A stretch of 64,000 nt of DNA, taken from Nitrososphaera sp. (GTDB taxonomy: Archaea; Thermoproteota; Nitrososphaeria; Nitrososphaerales; Nitrososphaeraceae). The stretch spans positions 1 to 64,000 of the forward strand of contig JBDUUL010000005.1 in NCBI GenBank assembly GCA_039938515.1, read 5' to 3'. How positions within the stretch are numbered: the stretch's first letter is position 1; each line of letters opens with the position of its first letter. Positions 1 through 6,544 of the stretch are shown in pieces. Position numbers and translations under genes: made by a program. The notes below the pieces were generated by a model. It had not been told where the DNA came from, did no database searches, and saw nothing but the letters and a program-made list of their open reading frames with translations.

Positions 1-103
1 TCTGCTTTAGTCTTTCTCGCGTAGCCGTGTCCTGATACTTGATATGCTCTTCAAGATTCCAAGTTGGAAAACGTCTTAGCTCCTGCTTGTTGTTATCAGA
101 CAT
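1..103 (-). CDS. N-terminus of an unknown protein, cut by the window edge
   Basis: An ATG at 103-101 on the minus strand opens a frame that stays free of stops to the left edge. The visible 34 residues are hydrophilic and begin MSDNNKQELRRFPTWNLEEH. The composition (charged, one WNLEEH stretch, no low-complexity run) looks like real coding sequence, but no family is recognised. A possible promoter lies at about 136-145 (minus-strand TTAATAACT), and a perfect 6-3-6 inverted repeat sits just upstream at 146-160. The rest of the gene is outside the window. Confidence 0.45.
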   Translation of the reverse strand, partial: MSDNNKQELRRFPTWNLEEHIKYQDTATRERLKQ

Positions 104-373
104 GCTCAGAATCGACAAGCGTTAGACAATTGTTCAGTTATTAACCAGCTTGCAAAGCTGTTATAGAACATAGTTCCAATTTGGACTCAATTTGTTTAGA
201 TTAATAGATGCTGTGACGTGCCAACTACTTTATCCGTTTCTCCGCATGGATACTTGATTCTGAAGACAGCCAAAGTATTATCCATCAGGAAATGAGGGTT
301 AGCGCTTCAGGCGCTTTGCTCTTCCCTAACGATTCCTAATCTGACATCAAAAAGGCCATTTCTTGTTCTTTGG

Positions 374-760
374 CTAGCTCTTTGCCAAGTGCGTCCGAAT
401 ATGCTTTGTCCGCTCCTCAATGGCGATCGGCTTTTTCAAAAAACAAAAGTTCTTCAAGTTGGTGAGCGTTTTCTTTGCTTCTGATTCATAGATTTCAAAT
501 GCTGTGAGAAAGCAGATTTGCAAACCTGGATTCTTTTTCCACAGCGCTCGTGCTAATTCAAAGCCGTTCATTCCAGGCATCTTAATGTCTAAAAGTGCAA
601 GGTCGTAGTCTGCAGGGTCATAGTTCTCGAGTGCCTCTTCCGGTTTGTTAAATACCGTAACATTAAACCCCTTTGATTCAAGGCCTCGTTTAAAAACCGA
701 CAGGATGTCTTTCTCGTCTTCTACAAGTAATATTCGACTAGCGGCTGCTGCCATGCCCAA
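374..760 (-). CDS. Stand-alone response-regulator receiver domain
   Basis: CheY-like receiver of about 128 residues with no output domain. The acidic pocket is E14/D15, the phospho-acceptor is D58 in LALLDIKMPG, the switch Thr is T86 and the conserved Lys is K110 before P111. Such proteins accept phosphate from a histidine kinase and act by protein-protein contact; no kinase lies nearby. The start is TTG at 760 or ATG at 754. A T-run just after the stop (about 350) may end transcription. It is one of four receiver-only genes in the first 3.5 kb; GF-ELAR after the acceptor Asp and TA-E after the switch Thr are shared with the others. Confidence 0.9.
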   Translation of the reverse strand: MGMAAAASRILLVEDEKDILSVFKRGLESKGFNVTVFNKPEEALENYDPADYDLALLDIKMPGMNGFELARALWKKNPGLQICFLTAFEIYESEAKKTLTNLKNFCFLKKPIAIEERTKHIRTHLAKS

Positions 761-846
761 TCGCCAGAGTTGCTCTAAGGCAAAGTAACCGAGGCATTCC
801 TTTTAGTAGCAACTCGCAGTATTTATCTTTAAAAAAGATTCAGACT

Positions 847-1047
847 TTAGGCAGCCATTCCGTCTTCAAAACTTCTTCTTGTTATCAGTGAGTACGCGCA
901 TTCAAGGTTGCAGCAATTGCAATCAGACTCAACACATGCTATTCGTGACTCATGGTCACACTGCTTGCATGGACATTTGGCGACAAAGCCTAAGTTAGCA
1001 ATGGCATCGTTTGAGCAAACTGGTATATAATGAGTATAGCGATTCAT
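847..1047 (-). CDS. Cys-rich mini-protein, probable metal binder
   Basis: Small protein (66 residues from the ATG at 1047) dominated by a Cys/His cluster: C25, C27, C30, H32, C38, C43, C45, C46. A second gene in this window (23487-23693) has exactly the same spacing of all eight residues, plus a shared HxSR and ESxC core, so this is a real paralogous family and not a chance frame. The pattern suggests a metal site, probably zinc or a metallothionein-like cluster. An upstream in-frame ATG at 1074 exists, but a TATA-like TGTATTTGA at about 1066-1075 lies about 23 bp before the ATG at 1047 and supports that start. Function unknown. Confidence 0.7.
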   Translation of the reverse strand: MNRYTHYIPVCSNDAIANLGFVAKCPCKQCDHESRIACVESDCNCCNLECAYSLITRRSFEDGMAA

Positions 1048-1168
1048 GACCCACTTTTTCACTGTCAAATACACTGACTTTCGATGATCAGGTTACACTT
1101 ACCCAGAACCGGTTAGCGCTTGAACTCCGGATCATGGCTGCCTTTTCACTAGATGAACGAGGAATCGG

Positions 1169-1567
1169 TTATTCCGTCGCCAGCTGCTTCTCTACAGTTT
1201 CTGCCAGCTGTTTCAGAGAGAGGGGCTTGTCCAAAAATCCGTCCACTGGCACGTCAGGAAGTACAGATTCAAATTCCGATGGATTGATCTCGAAAGCACT
1301 TGTCAGAACTACCTTGACCTTTGGATTTATCTCCTTGACCTTCCTGGCCAGCTGAAATCCGCTGAGCCCGGGCATGCGAACATCAGATATTATCAGCTGA
1401 CATTCATTCGGAGAATATCGAAAATGCTCAAGAGCCGTCACTGGATCGGAAAAAGCATGAACATTATACCCGTCTCTTTTAAGGCTGGTACTAAAGACAC
1501 TCAGCGAGTCCTCCTCATCGTCCACTATCATTACCAAGGCTTTCTTTTGCTGGTGTTCTTGTATCAT
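1169..1567 (-). CDS. Stand-alone response-regulator receiver domain
   Basis: A 132-residue receiver with no effector domain. D16/D17 form the acidic pocket, D62 in LIISDVRMPG is the phospho-acceptor, T89 is the switch residue and K114 precedes P115. A TATA box (minus-strand CTATATAC, about 1590-1597) lies about 27 bp before the ATG at 1567, so the message is predicted to be leaderless. It is divergent from the ribbon-helix-helix-like gene at 1739 across 171 bp, each gene having its own TATA box. Its partner kinase cannot be named from this window. Confidence 0.9.
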   Translation of the reverse strand: MIQEHQQKKALVMIVDDEEDSLSVFSTSLKRDGYNVHAFSDPVTALEHFRYSPNECQLIISDVRMPGLSGFQLARKVKEINPKVKVVLTSAFEINPSEFESVLPDVPVDGFLDKPLSLKQLAETVEKQLATE

Positions 1568-1707
1568 TCATTCAAGTTGCGAGCTCCAAGTATATAGCTA
1601 CTAGGAATTTTTTGTGCGTAGATGAAACAAATGTTTAGCCGCGATGGAAAACTCGCCGTTGTCTTACGATTGTGTGGTTTGTGTGAATCAGTTTGCAGAG
1701 CAAACAC

Positions 1708-1716
1708 TTTATAAAA
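1708..1716 (+). promoter_or_regulatory. TATA box of the 1739 gene
   Basis: TTTATAAAA at 1708-1716 lies 27 bp (centre to start) before the ATG at 1739, the expected archaeal distance for a leaderless transcript. It is one of the cleanest TATA elements in the window. Confidence 0.7.
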
Positions 1717-1738
1717 CACCGTTTCCATTACTAGACGG

Positions 1739-2302
1739 ATGGCTTCCAAAACAAGAAGCATCAACAGGGAAAGTCCGGGTTCTTCGGGGACTGGAACATT
1801 TCGCCTGGATTCTCGATTGCTAGATAGCCTGAAGGAAGAGGCAGAGCAAAAGAGGACAAGCCTCAACACCCTTGTCACGCAGGTGTTGCGTTCACACTCT
1901 GAATTTCATTCCCTTGCCGCGAAAAGTGGCATGATACCGATGCAAAAGTCTCTGCTGATCAGGCTCATGGACAGATTGAGCCAGCAGGAAGTAATCCAGC
2001 TCTCAGAGTATATCGCAAAGAACGAGCTCAAAGATACAATCCTTTTGATGAAAAGCAGGTACACTTCGGACACCGTAATGGAGTACATCGAGTCGTGGAT
2101 TAGAGTGGGAGGTTTTCCATTCAAGCACCATATTGGAGACGACAAGTCAAGAAAGAAGCACCTGTTCGTCATGCAGCATGACATGGGCGAGCGTTGGTCG
2201 CTCTACTTTGTCGAGCTATTTCGCTTTGCGTTTGAGGAAACAGGCATAAAGATTGATCTTCAGCACACGGCAAACACAATCTCGTTTGAAGCCGAATATT
2301 GA
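1739..2302 (+). CDS. Ribbon-helix-helix-like DNA-binding protein with unknown C-terminal domain
   Basis: A 187-residue protein. Residues about 20-52 (FRLDSRLLDSLKEEAEQK, then SLNTLVTQVL) match the strand-helix-helix pattern of ribbon-helix-helix regulators. The remaining 130 residues form an alpha/beta region with no family I recognise (YIESWIRVGGFPFKHH, VMQHDMGERWSLYF). The start is fixed by a TATA box 27 bp upstream. It is divergent from a receiver-only response regulator and followed by another at 2431, so a role in the same signalling circuit is possible, but that is inference from position only. Confidence 0.7.
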   Translation: MASKTRSINRESPGSSGTGTFRLDSRLLDSLKEEAEQKRTSLNTLVTQVLRSHSEFHSLAAKSGMIPMQKSLLIRLMDRLSQQEVIQLSEYIAKNELKDTILLMKSRYTSDTVMEYIESWIRVGGFPFKHHIGDDKSRKKHLFVMQHDMGERWSLYFVELFRFAFEETGIKIDLQHTANTISFEAEY

Positions 2303-2430
2303 AAATTAAGGCCTTCGACCAAGCCAAATGAACTAAGCTCTAGATGTCAAGCTGTTTTCGCTAACAAACTCTAACTATTGCACCCTTGAGAATAGCATAA
2401 GCCAACTGGCCGCGCCGAGCGCCTCTACCA

Positions 2431-2874
2431 TTGCCAGATCCTGAAATAAATAATAAGGATGTGGACAAACCATTGCTAGTTTTGACCTCAGCACACGCTG
2501 TAGATGCAAAGCTAATGGTCGTAGACGATGAGAAGGATATTGTAGATCTGGTAGCAAAACATCTTAAGAAAAACGGCTTTGATGCCATTGGCTTTACCGA
2601 CCCACTTGCGGCGCTTGAAGATTACAAAGCCCATGCCAGCAAGTATGCACTCGTAATAACTGACATCCGTATGCCGGGCATGAATGGCTTTGAGCTTGCG
2701 GCTACTATGCAAAAGATAAACCCAAGTGTCAAGGTGATAATAATGACGGCTATCGAGGTATTAATGCATGAAGCCAGAGTCCATCTGCCCGTCATAATTT
2801 ATGACGACATTATACGCAAGCCAGCAAAACTGCCACAGATTTGCAGTAGGGTGAGACAGGCTCTTCAATGCTGA
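2431..2874 (+). CDS. Stand-alone response-regulator receiver domain
   Basis: Receiver-only protein, 147 residues from the TTG at 2431. Numbered from there, the acidic pair is D32/D33, the phospho-acceptor D78 (VITDIRMPG), the switch Thr lies in IIMTAIE and the Lys in IRKP. The N-terminal 25 residues precede the domain and are doubtful. In-frame GTG at 2461 and TTGs at 2473 and 2482 are alternatives, and an AT-rich TATA-like stretch at 2446-2456 would fit one of the later starts. No SD site is seen. Confidence 0.85.
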   Translation: MPDPEINNKDVDKPLLVLTSAHAVDAKLMVVDDEKDIVDLVAKHLKKNGFDAIGFTDPLAALEDYKAHASKYALVITDIRMPGMNGFELAATMQKINPSVKVIIMTAIEVLMHEARVHLPVIIYDDIIRKPAKLPQICSRVRQALQC

Positions 2875-3060
2875 CACTTTGGATAGACATGTAATACTAC
2901 CCTGCCGCGCTGAAAAAATGCTTGCAATAAGAAAGCGATTTTATCCCCTCAGGCCACGATCACATCAGCATTAGGCTTCTGACCAACGTTTTGCAGCCGG
3001 CCATTTTCCTATTTTGTTTCCTTAAAGCAAACTTGGCCGCCTTTTCTTTACACAAAATGG

Positions 3061-3070
3061 GTTTTATATA
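3061..3070 (+). promoter_or_regulatory. TATA box of the 3097 gene
   Basis: TTTTATATA ending at 3070 lies about 31 bp before a TTG start codon at 3097. It supports that non-ATG start and a leaderless message. Confidence 0.65.
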
Positions 3071-3096
3071 GCGACAATTAGAGTACGCTGCAAGGA

Positions 3097-3519
3097 TTGT
3101 CATATACCGAACCGGGCAACCCAAGACTGTTGCTTGTAGAAGACGAGCGGGACATCAAGTATCTGCTAGAAAGGTCACTGACCAATTCAGGATTTCATGT
3201 TGAAGCATTTCTTGACCCATCAGAAGCCCTTGCAAACTATGAGCCCAAGAGTTACGATGGCATTATCCTTGACATAAGGATGCCAAAGATTTCCGGCTTT
3301 GAGCTTGCTCGCAAGATATGGGACATAGACCCTAGCGCTAGAATTTGCTTTCTGACAGCATATGAGCATTACAGAGAAGACGCAAAATGGGCAGTACCGG
3401 GCGATAAATCGTTATGCTTTATGGTAAAGCCAAAGTCACCATCAGAAGTAGTCGAGCACCTAAAAAGCCACGGCATTACACCGGATAGTAAATCAAAAGA
3501 CGCAAAGAGTCATTGCTAG
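3097..3519 (+). CDS. Stand-alone response-regulator receiver domain
   Basis: A 140-residue receiver. E15/D16 form the acidic pocket, D59 (IILDIRMPK) is the phospho-acceptor, T87-A88 the switch and K111-P112 the conserved Lys-Pro. The last 15 residues are a hydrophilic tail rich in Lys, Ser and Asp. The start is TTG, chosen because of the TATA box at 3061-3070. It resembles the 374-760 protein most closely (VEDE, the CFLTA switch motif, SGFELARKIW), suggesting local duplication of receivers. Confidence 0.9.
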   Translation: MSYTEPGNPRLLLVEDERDIKYLLERSLTNSGFHVEAFLDPSEALANYEPKSYDGIILDIRMPKISGFELARKIWDIDPSARICFLTAYEHYREDAKWAVPGDKSLCFMVKPKSPSEVVEHLKSHGITPDSKSKDAKSHC

Positions 3520-3771
3520 TACCAAAGTTGTTCAGTATGCTGCGTATGCGTTCTGACTTGATAAATGGCACTCTATAAGGTGTCTGGGAGATGGTCGCCG
3601 AAACTTTGGACCAACTGTTGGAGCTCAAGCACTTTTTCGATGTTCTCCTGAAGAAAGGCCAAACTAATGGCTTCTTTTGCTCGCCCACGATACATCCTGG
3701 CTGTCAACCAAGAGGCAGGGATGCCATCCTTGAGCATTCTTTATCTACTCGTTACGTTTTTGGTCAACCTA

Positions 3772-4275
3772 ATGCCAAAGGCTGACAAGGAGCATGTGGT
3801 AAGCGAAAAGAAATGGTCATTTATTACTCAAATCGACCCGAAGAAGCGGCAATTAGGAATCGACAAGCTCGGCCTTGAGATTTTATCATTGATGGTACGG
3901 CCGCACCATAACAATGCTTCAATTGCACGGGAGATTCGCAAGCCGCTTAGCACTGTTCAGAGAAGAACAAGAAAATTAATCCAAGATGGCTTTGTCAAGC
4001 CAGGCAACGAGCCGAACTTTTACGCACTTGGATTCAGGAAGGCTCTGATAATAGTATCGCTAGATATCGCTGATCCTGCAGCTATTTGCAACAAACTCGT
4101 GGAAATAGACGGAGTACTGGAGGCAAGTGCATATCTCGGTGCGGTAGAGGTTCTGGCAACTGCTATTTTCGTCGATACGAGACGCATGATGGACATAATT
4201 ACTCAGATTAGAAGAATTGATGGTGTAAAGAACACAGAATGGGCAGAGCGAGTATACTCGGTACCCGGACCGTAA
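3772..4275 (+). CDS. Lrp/AsnC-like regulator
   Basis: From the ATG at 3772 this is a 167-residue protein. Residues about 25-75 form a winged helix-turn-helix (LGLEILSLM, SIAREIRKPLSTVQRR). The C-terminal half is a RAM-type alpha/beta effector domain (KALIIVSLDI, IDGVLEASAYLGAVEVLATA). Lrp-type proteins bind small ligands, often amino acids, and regulate nearby genes. The frame extends upstream to 3667, but that part is hydrophobic and unlike the family, and a TTTATC element at about 3740-3746 lies 30 bp before 3772, so I place the start there. Its targets are unknown. Confidence 0.8.
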   Translation: MPKADKEHVVSEKKWSFITQIDPKKRQLGIDKLGLEILSLMVRPHHNNASIAREIRKPLSTVQRRTRKLIQDGFVKPGNEPNFYALGFRKALIIVSLDIADPAAICNKLVEIDGVLEASAYLGAVEVLATAIFVDTRRMMDIITQIRRIDGVKNTEWAERVYSVPGP

Positions 4276-4371
4276 CAGCATCACTCCGTAAGCTCGCTGG
4301 CTTACCGGGATATAGGCAGAGCCGGTTACAAGGGACTCATCCTTAGTCGAGAGACCAAAGGTCATGGAGTC

Positions 4372-4542
4372 TTAATCTTTGCCATCACATGCAGTTTTGT
4401 AATCCTGATAATAGGTCTGCTTAATGTTGTCTGTCAGGTCTCGAAGCTCATCCGGGTCGTTGAACTCGTTGAGATGTTTGGCCGCAATACCTAGAGATTC
4501 TAGCTCCCCTCTCAGATTGCCGATGTACTCTCTCCGATTCAA
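4372..4542 (-). CDS. 56-residue microprotein
   Basis: Minus-strand frame from a TTG at 4542 to a TAA at 4374-4372, 56 residues, soluble and acidic (RGELESLGIAAKHLNEF, then DPDELRDLTDNI). Seven nucleotides before the start lies AAAGGTGA, a good Shine-Dalgarno match, which supports both the start and the reading frame. The sequence predicts two short amphipathic helices. No family is recognised. It lies in the gap between the Lrp-like gene and the dehydrogenase, next to a second microprotein gene. Confidence 0.6.
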   Translation of the reverse strand: MNRREYIGNLRGELESLGIAAKHLNEFNDPDELRDLTDNIKQTYYQDYKTACDGKD

Positions 4543-4653
4543 GTATTCACCTTTCCAGTGTCATTACAGATATGCCACTTAATGCTATTCGAAAACTATT
4601 CTGGGTAGGGGTTTTACAGCCAAGAAAGGCAATCGGACGGTAGAAGTTTGTGC

Positions 4654-4794
4654 CTAGTTGCCTGAGCGAACATACTTTTTTAAAGTGCCCTTCGATCGCA
4701 GATATTCCCTCACCGTTCTCCAGAATTCCTTCTGATCATGGAAACCAAGGTAGTCCTTAATGGCTTCCGTGTTGTCTGAGTTCTCCTTGGTCAT
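4654..4794 (-). CDS. 46-residue microprotein
   Basis: Minus-strand ATG at 4794 to TAG at 4656-4654, 46 residues: an acidic N-terminus (MTKENSDNTEAIKDY) followed by a basic helical segment (FWRTVREYLRSKGTLKKYV). A TTTAACTAA element at about 4815-4823 lies about 26 bp upstream, so a leaderless message is plausible. It has the composition of a real small protein. It is transcribed toward the 4372-4542 gene but is separated from it by 111 bp. Function unknown. Confidence 0.55.
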   Translation of the reverse strand: MTKENSDNTEAIKDYLGFHDQKEFWRTVREYLRSKGTLKKYVRSGN

Positions 4795-5193
4795 ATGGAA
4801 CGATCGCAAGAATGTTAGTTAAAGGCTGCTGTATGTTTGAGCATGAATTATCCGAAAGCACGCCCATCTCGAACTCCCGCTCGCCGCCTTATTCAATGGT
4901 TAACCACTTTACAGACGGGGCCGCCTTTAATGATAAATAGACTGCAATCCTTTCAGTTATTGTACATTCGATGCTTACCTAGGCAGCCTTTGCCGAGCGC
5001 AGCTTGCTTCTAGGGTTAGAATACTTGGGTCTTGTCAACCGAAATCCGTCGTACCAAAAATTGTTAGCCTAAACCCGCTGACTCGTAGGCGAGTTTCAGT
5101 CGTTCTCGGTGGTACTTTCGCTCTGAAAAAAATACTGTCCGCGCTCGGCATAGGCTATATATGTAAACTATTAAAGAGCTGCATTACAGGTCG
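4795..5193. other. Intergenic stretch without a supported gene
   Basis: About 400 bp between a microprotein and the dehydrogenase. I see no convincing reading frame. It holds the likely dehydrogenase promoter, CTATATATG at 5155-5163, about 35 bp before the ATG at 5194. A short frame (ATG 4833, 35 codons) has no supporting signal. Confidence 0.5.
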
Positions 5194-6258
5194 ATGTCAC
5201 GCTTAGGAGCTCTAAAGTCGCGAGCCGCGGTCTTTTACGGACCGGGAGACATTGCAGTCGAGCAGCGCGATTTTCCGGAATTCCATGACCCCTCTGCTCG
5301 GGGTGCTCGGCTCAGGATCAGGTGTTGTTCTGTATGCGGATACGACGCTCGAGTGCTCAAGAGCGGGCATAGAAAGGTAAACCCGCCTGTCGTTCTGGGT
5401 CATGAAATTTGCGGTGAGACAATTCACGATGTCGATTCCATAACGTCAGGCACACGAGTGGCGGTCTACCCGGTCGCCCCCTGTCTCCATTGTTCCTACT
5501 GCAAAATGGAAAGGTACAACCTGTGTTCGAATTTGAAGGAGATTGGTTCTTCAATCGACGGCGGATTTTCCGAATTTCTCGCAATCCCAAAAGAGATTAT
5601 TAGTATTGGAGGGCTTGTCCCTACGCCGGACAGCATGACGGATTCAGAGGCCTCACTTGTTGAGCCTTTGGCCTGCTGCGTAAATAGTGTTTCAAATGTC
5701 GCTGCAATGAGGACCCGGGGCAGGATCGATACGGTGGCCATTATTGGCGACGGCCCGATGGGCATGATGCATGCCATGCTGACCCGCCGGATGCTTGGCG
5801 CCAAGACCGTGGTGGTTTTAGGCAGAATTCCAAACAGAATCGCGTTTGGACGGTCACTTGGGATCCAAACGCATTCGGTAGTGGATAGCCCGATTTCTGA
5901 CATTTTGCAGCCCTGCGGCGATGAGGGCTATGACGTAGTATTTGTTGCTGCAAGTGACCCGTCGGCGCTGGAGCTTGCAAGGAAAATAGCCGCAAAGGGT
6001 GCGTGTATTAGTATTTTCGCGGGCATTAGCGGCGCTTCCGCTGCCATTGACCCGCATTTCGTCCACTACAGCGAGGTAACAGTCACCGGTACGTTTAGCA
6101 GCACTCCGGCGCATTTCCGAACTGCTGTAGAACTGGCATCAAGAAAAGACGTTGACCTGTCAAAACTTGTAACGCACACATTTCCTCTTGAATCCATAAG
6201 CGAGGCCTTCAAAGCGACGTCCGACTACCGAGGAATGAGAATATCTGTAAGGCCATGA
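5194..6258 (+). CDS. Zinc-dependent alcohol/polyol dehydrogenase (MDR family)
   Basis: A 354-residue medium-chain dehydrogenase/reductase, a cytosolic NAD(P)-dependent oxidoreductase. Catalytic zinc ligands are visible as C48 (CSVCGYD) and H70-E71 (LGHE). The structural zinc loop is complete with C97, C100, C103 and C111. The nucleotide-binding motif GDGPMG follows at about 186-191. Length is normal for the family. The substrate cannot be read from the sequence; sorbitol/threonine-dehydrogenase-like relatives act on secondary alcohols. It is followed 25 bp later by a copper chaperone gene on the same strand, which may be co-transcribed. Confidence 0.85.
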   Translation: MSRLGALKSRAAVFYGPGDIAVEQRDFPEFHDPSARGARLRIRCCSVCGYDARVLKSGHRKVNPPVVLGHEICGETIHDVDSITSGTRVAVYPVAPCLHCSYCKMERYNLCSNLKEIGSSIDGGFSEFLAIPKEIISIGGLVPTPDSMTDSEASLVEPLACCVNSVSNVAAMRTRGRIDTVAIIGDGPMGMMHAMLTRRMLGAKTVVVLGRIPNRIAFGRSLGIQTHSVVDSPISDILQPCGDEGYDVVFVAASDPSALELARKIAAKGACISIFAGISGASAAIDPHFVHYSEVTVTGTFSSTPAHFRTAVELASRKDVDLSKLVTHTFPLESISEAFKATSDYRGMRISVRP

Positions 6259-6283
6259 TTGCGTTAGCTAGAGGCGTTCGTTC

Positions 6284-6544
6284 TTGAAGGCGCGGTTCAA
6301 AGTGGCCGGGCTCTATTGCACGTCCTGCAAGGGCGTCATTGAAAAGTCTCTCAAGGACAACGTTGCTGTCAGGGAAATTTACATCGATCTTGTCACCGAT
6401 TCTGTTATCGTTGATTACGATGAAACGGTCACGAACCCGGAGCAGCTCAAATCGGAGCTTGAAAAGTCAGGCTATCACTTTACCCGATTGGCGAATTGGC
6501 TTCCGGCGCCATGTCGCCAGCCTTTGCCGGGGAAAGCGGTTTAA
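6284..6544 (+). CDS. HMA-domain copper chaperone (CopZ-like)
   Basis: An 86-residue protein starting at a TTG. Residues 1-70 form one heavy-metal-associated domain (beta-alpha-beta-beta-alpha-beta) with the metal-binding CxxC at C12/C15 (LYCTSC). Such proteins carry Cu(I) to a P-type ATPase, and the ATPase is encoded convergently right beside it. The last 22 residues, beyond the HMA fold (WLPAPCRQPLPGKAV), are encoded over the antisense of the ATPase 3' end: the two genes overlap tail to tail by 65 bp. Copper is the likely metal given the partner. Confidence 0.8.
   Translation: MKARFKVAGLYCTSCKGVIEKSLKDNVAVREIYIDLVTDSVIVDYDETVTNPEQLKSELEKSGYHFTRLANWLPAPCRQPLPGKAV

Noticed and set aside
1134-1355. 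Plus-strand frame over the 1169 response regulator
   Set aside because: It is antisense to a receiver with intact catalytic residues and has no promoter or family match.
3591-3785. 64-residue frame before the Lrp-like gene
   Set aside because: The first 25 residues look helical, but the rest is unlike a protein, the TATA spacing is wrong and it overlaps the Lrp start. It may be a decayed remnant, but I cannot support that.
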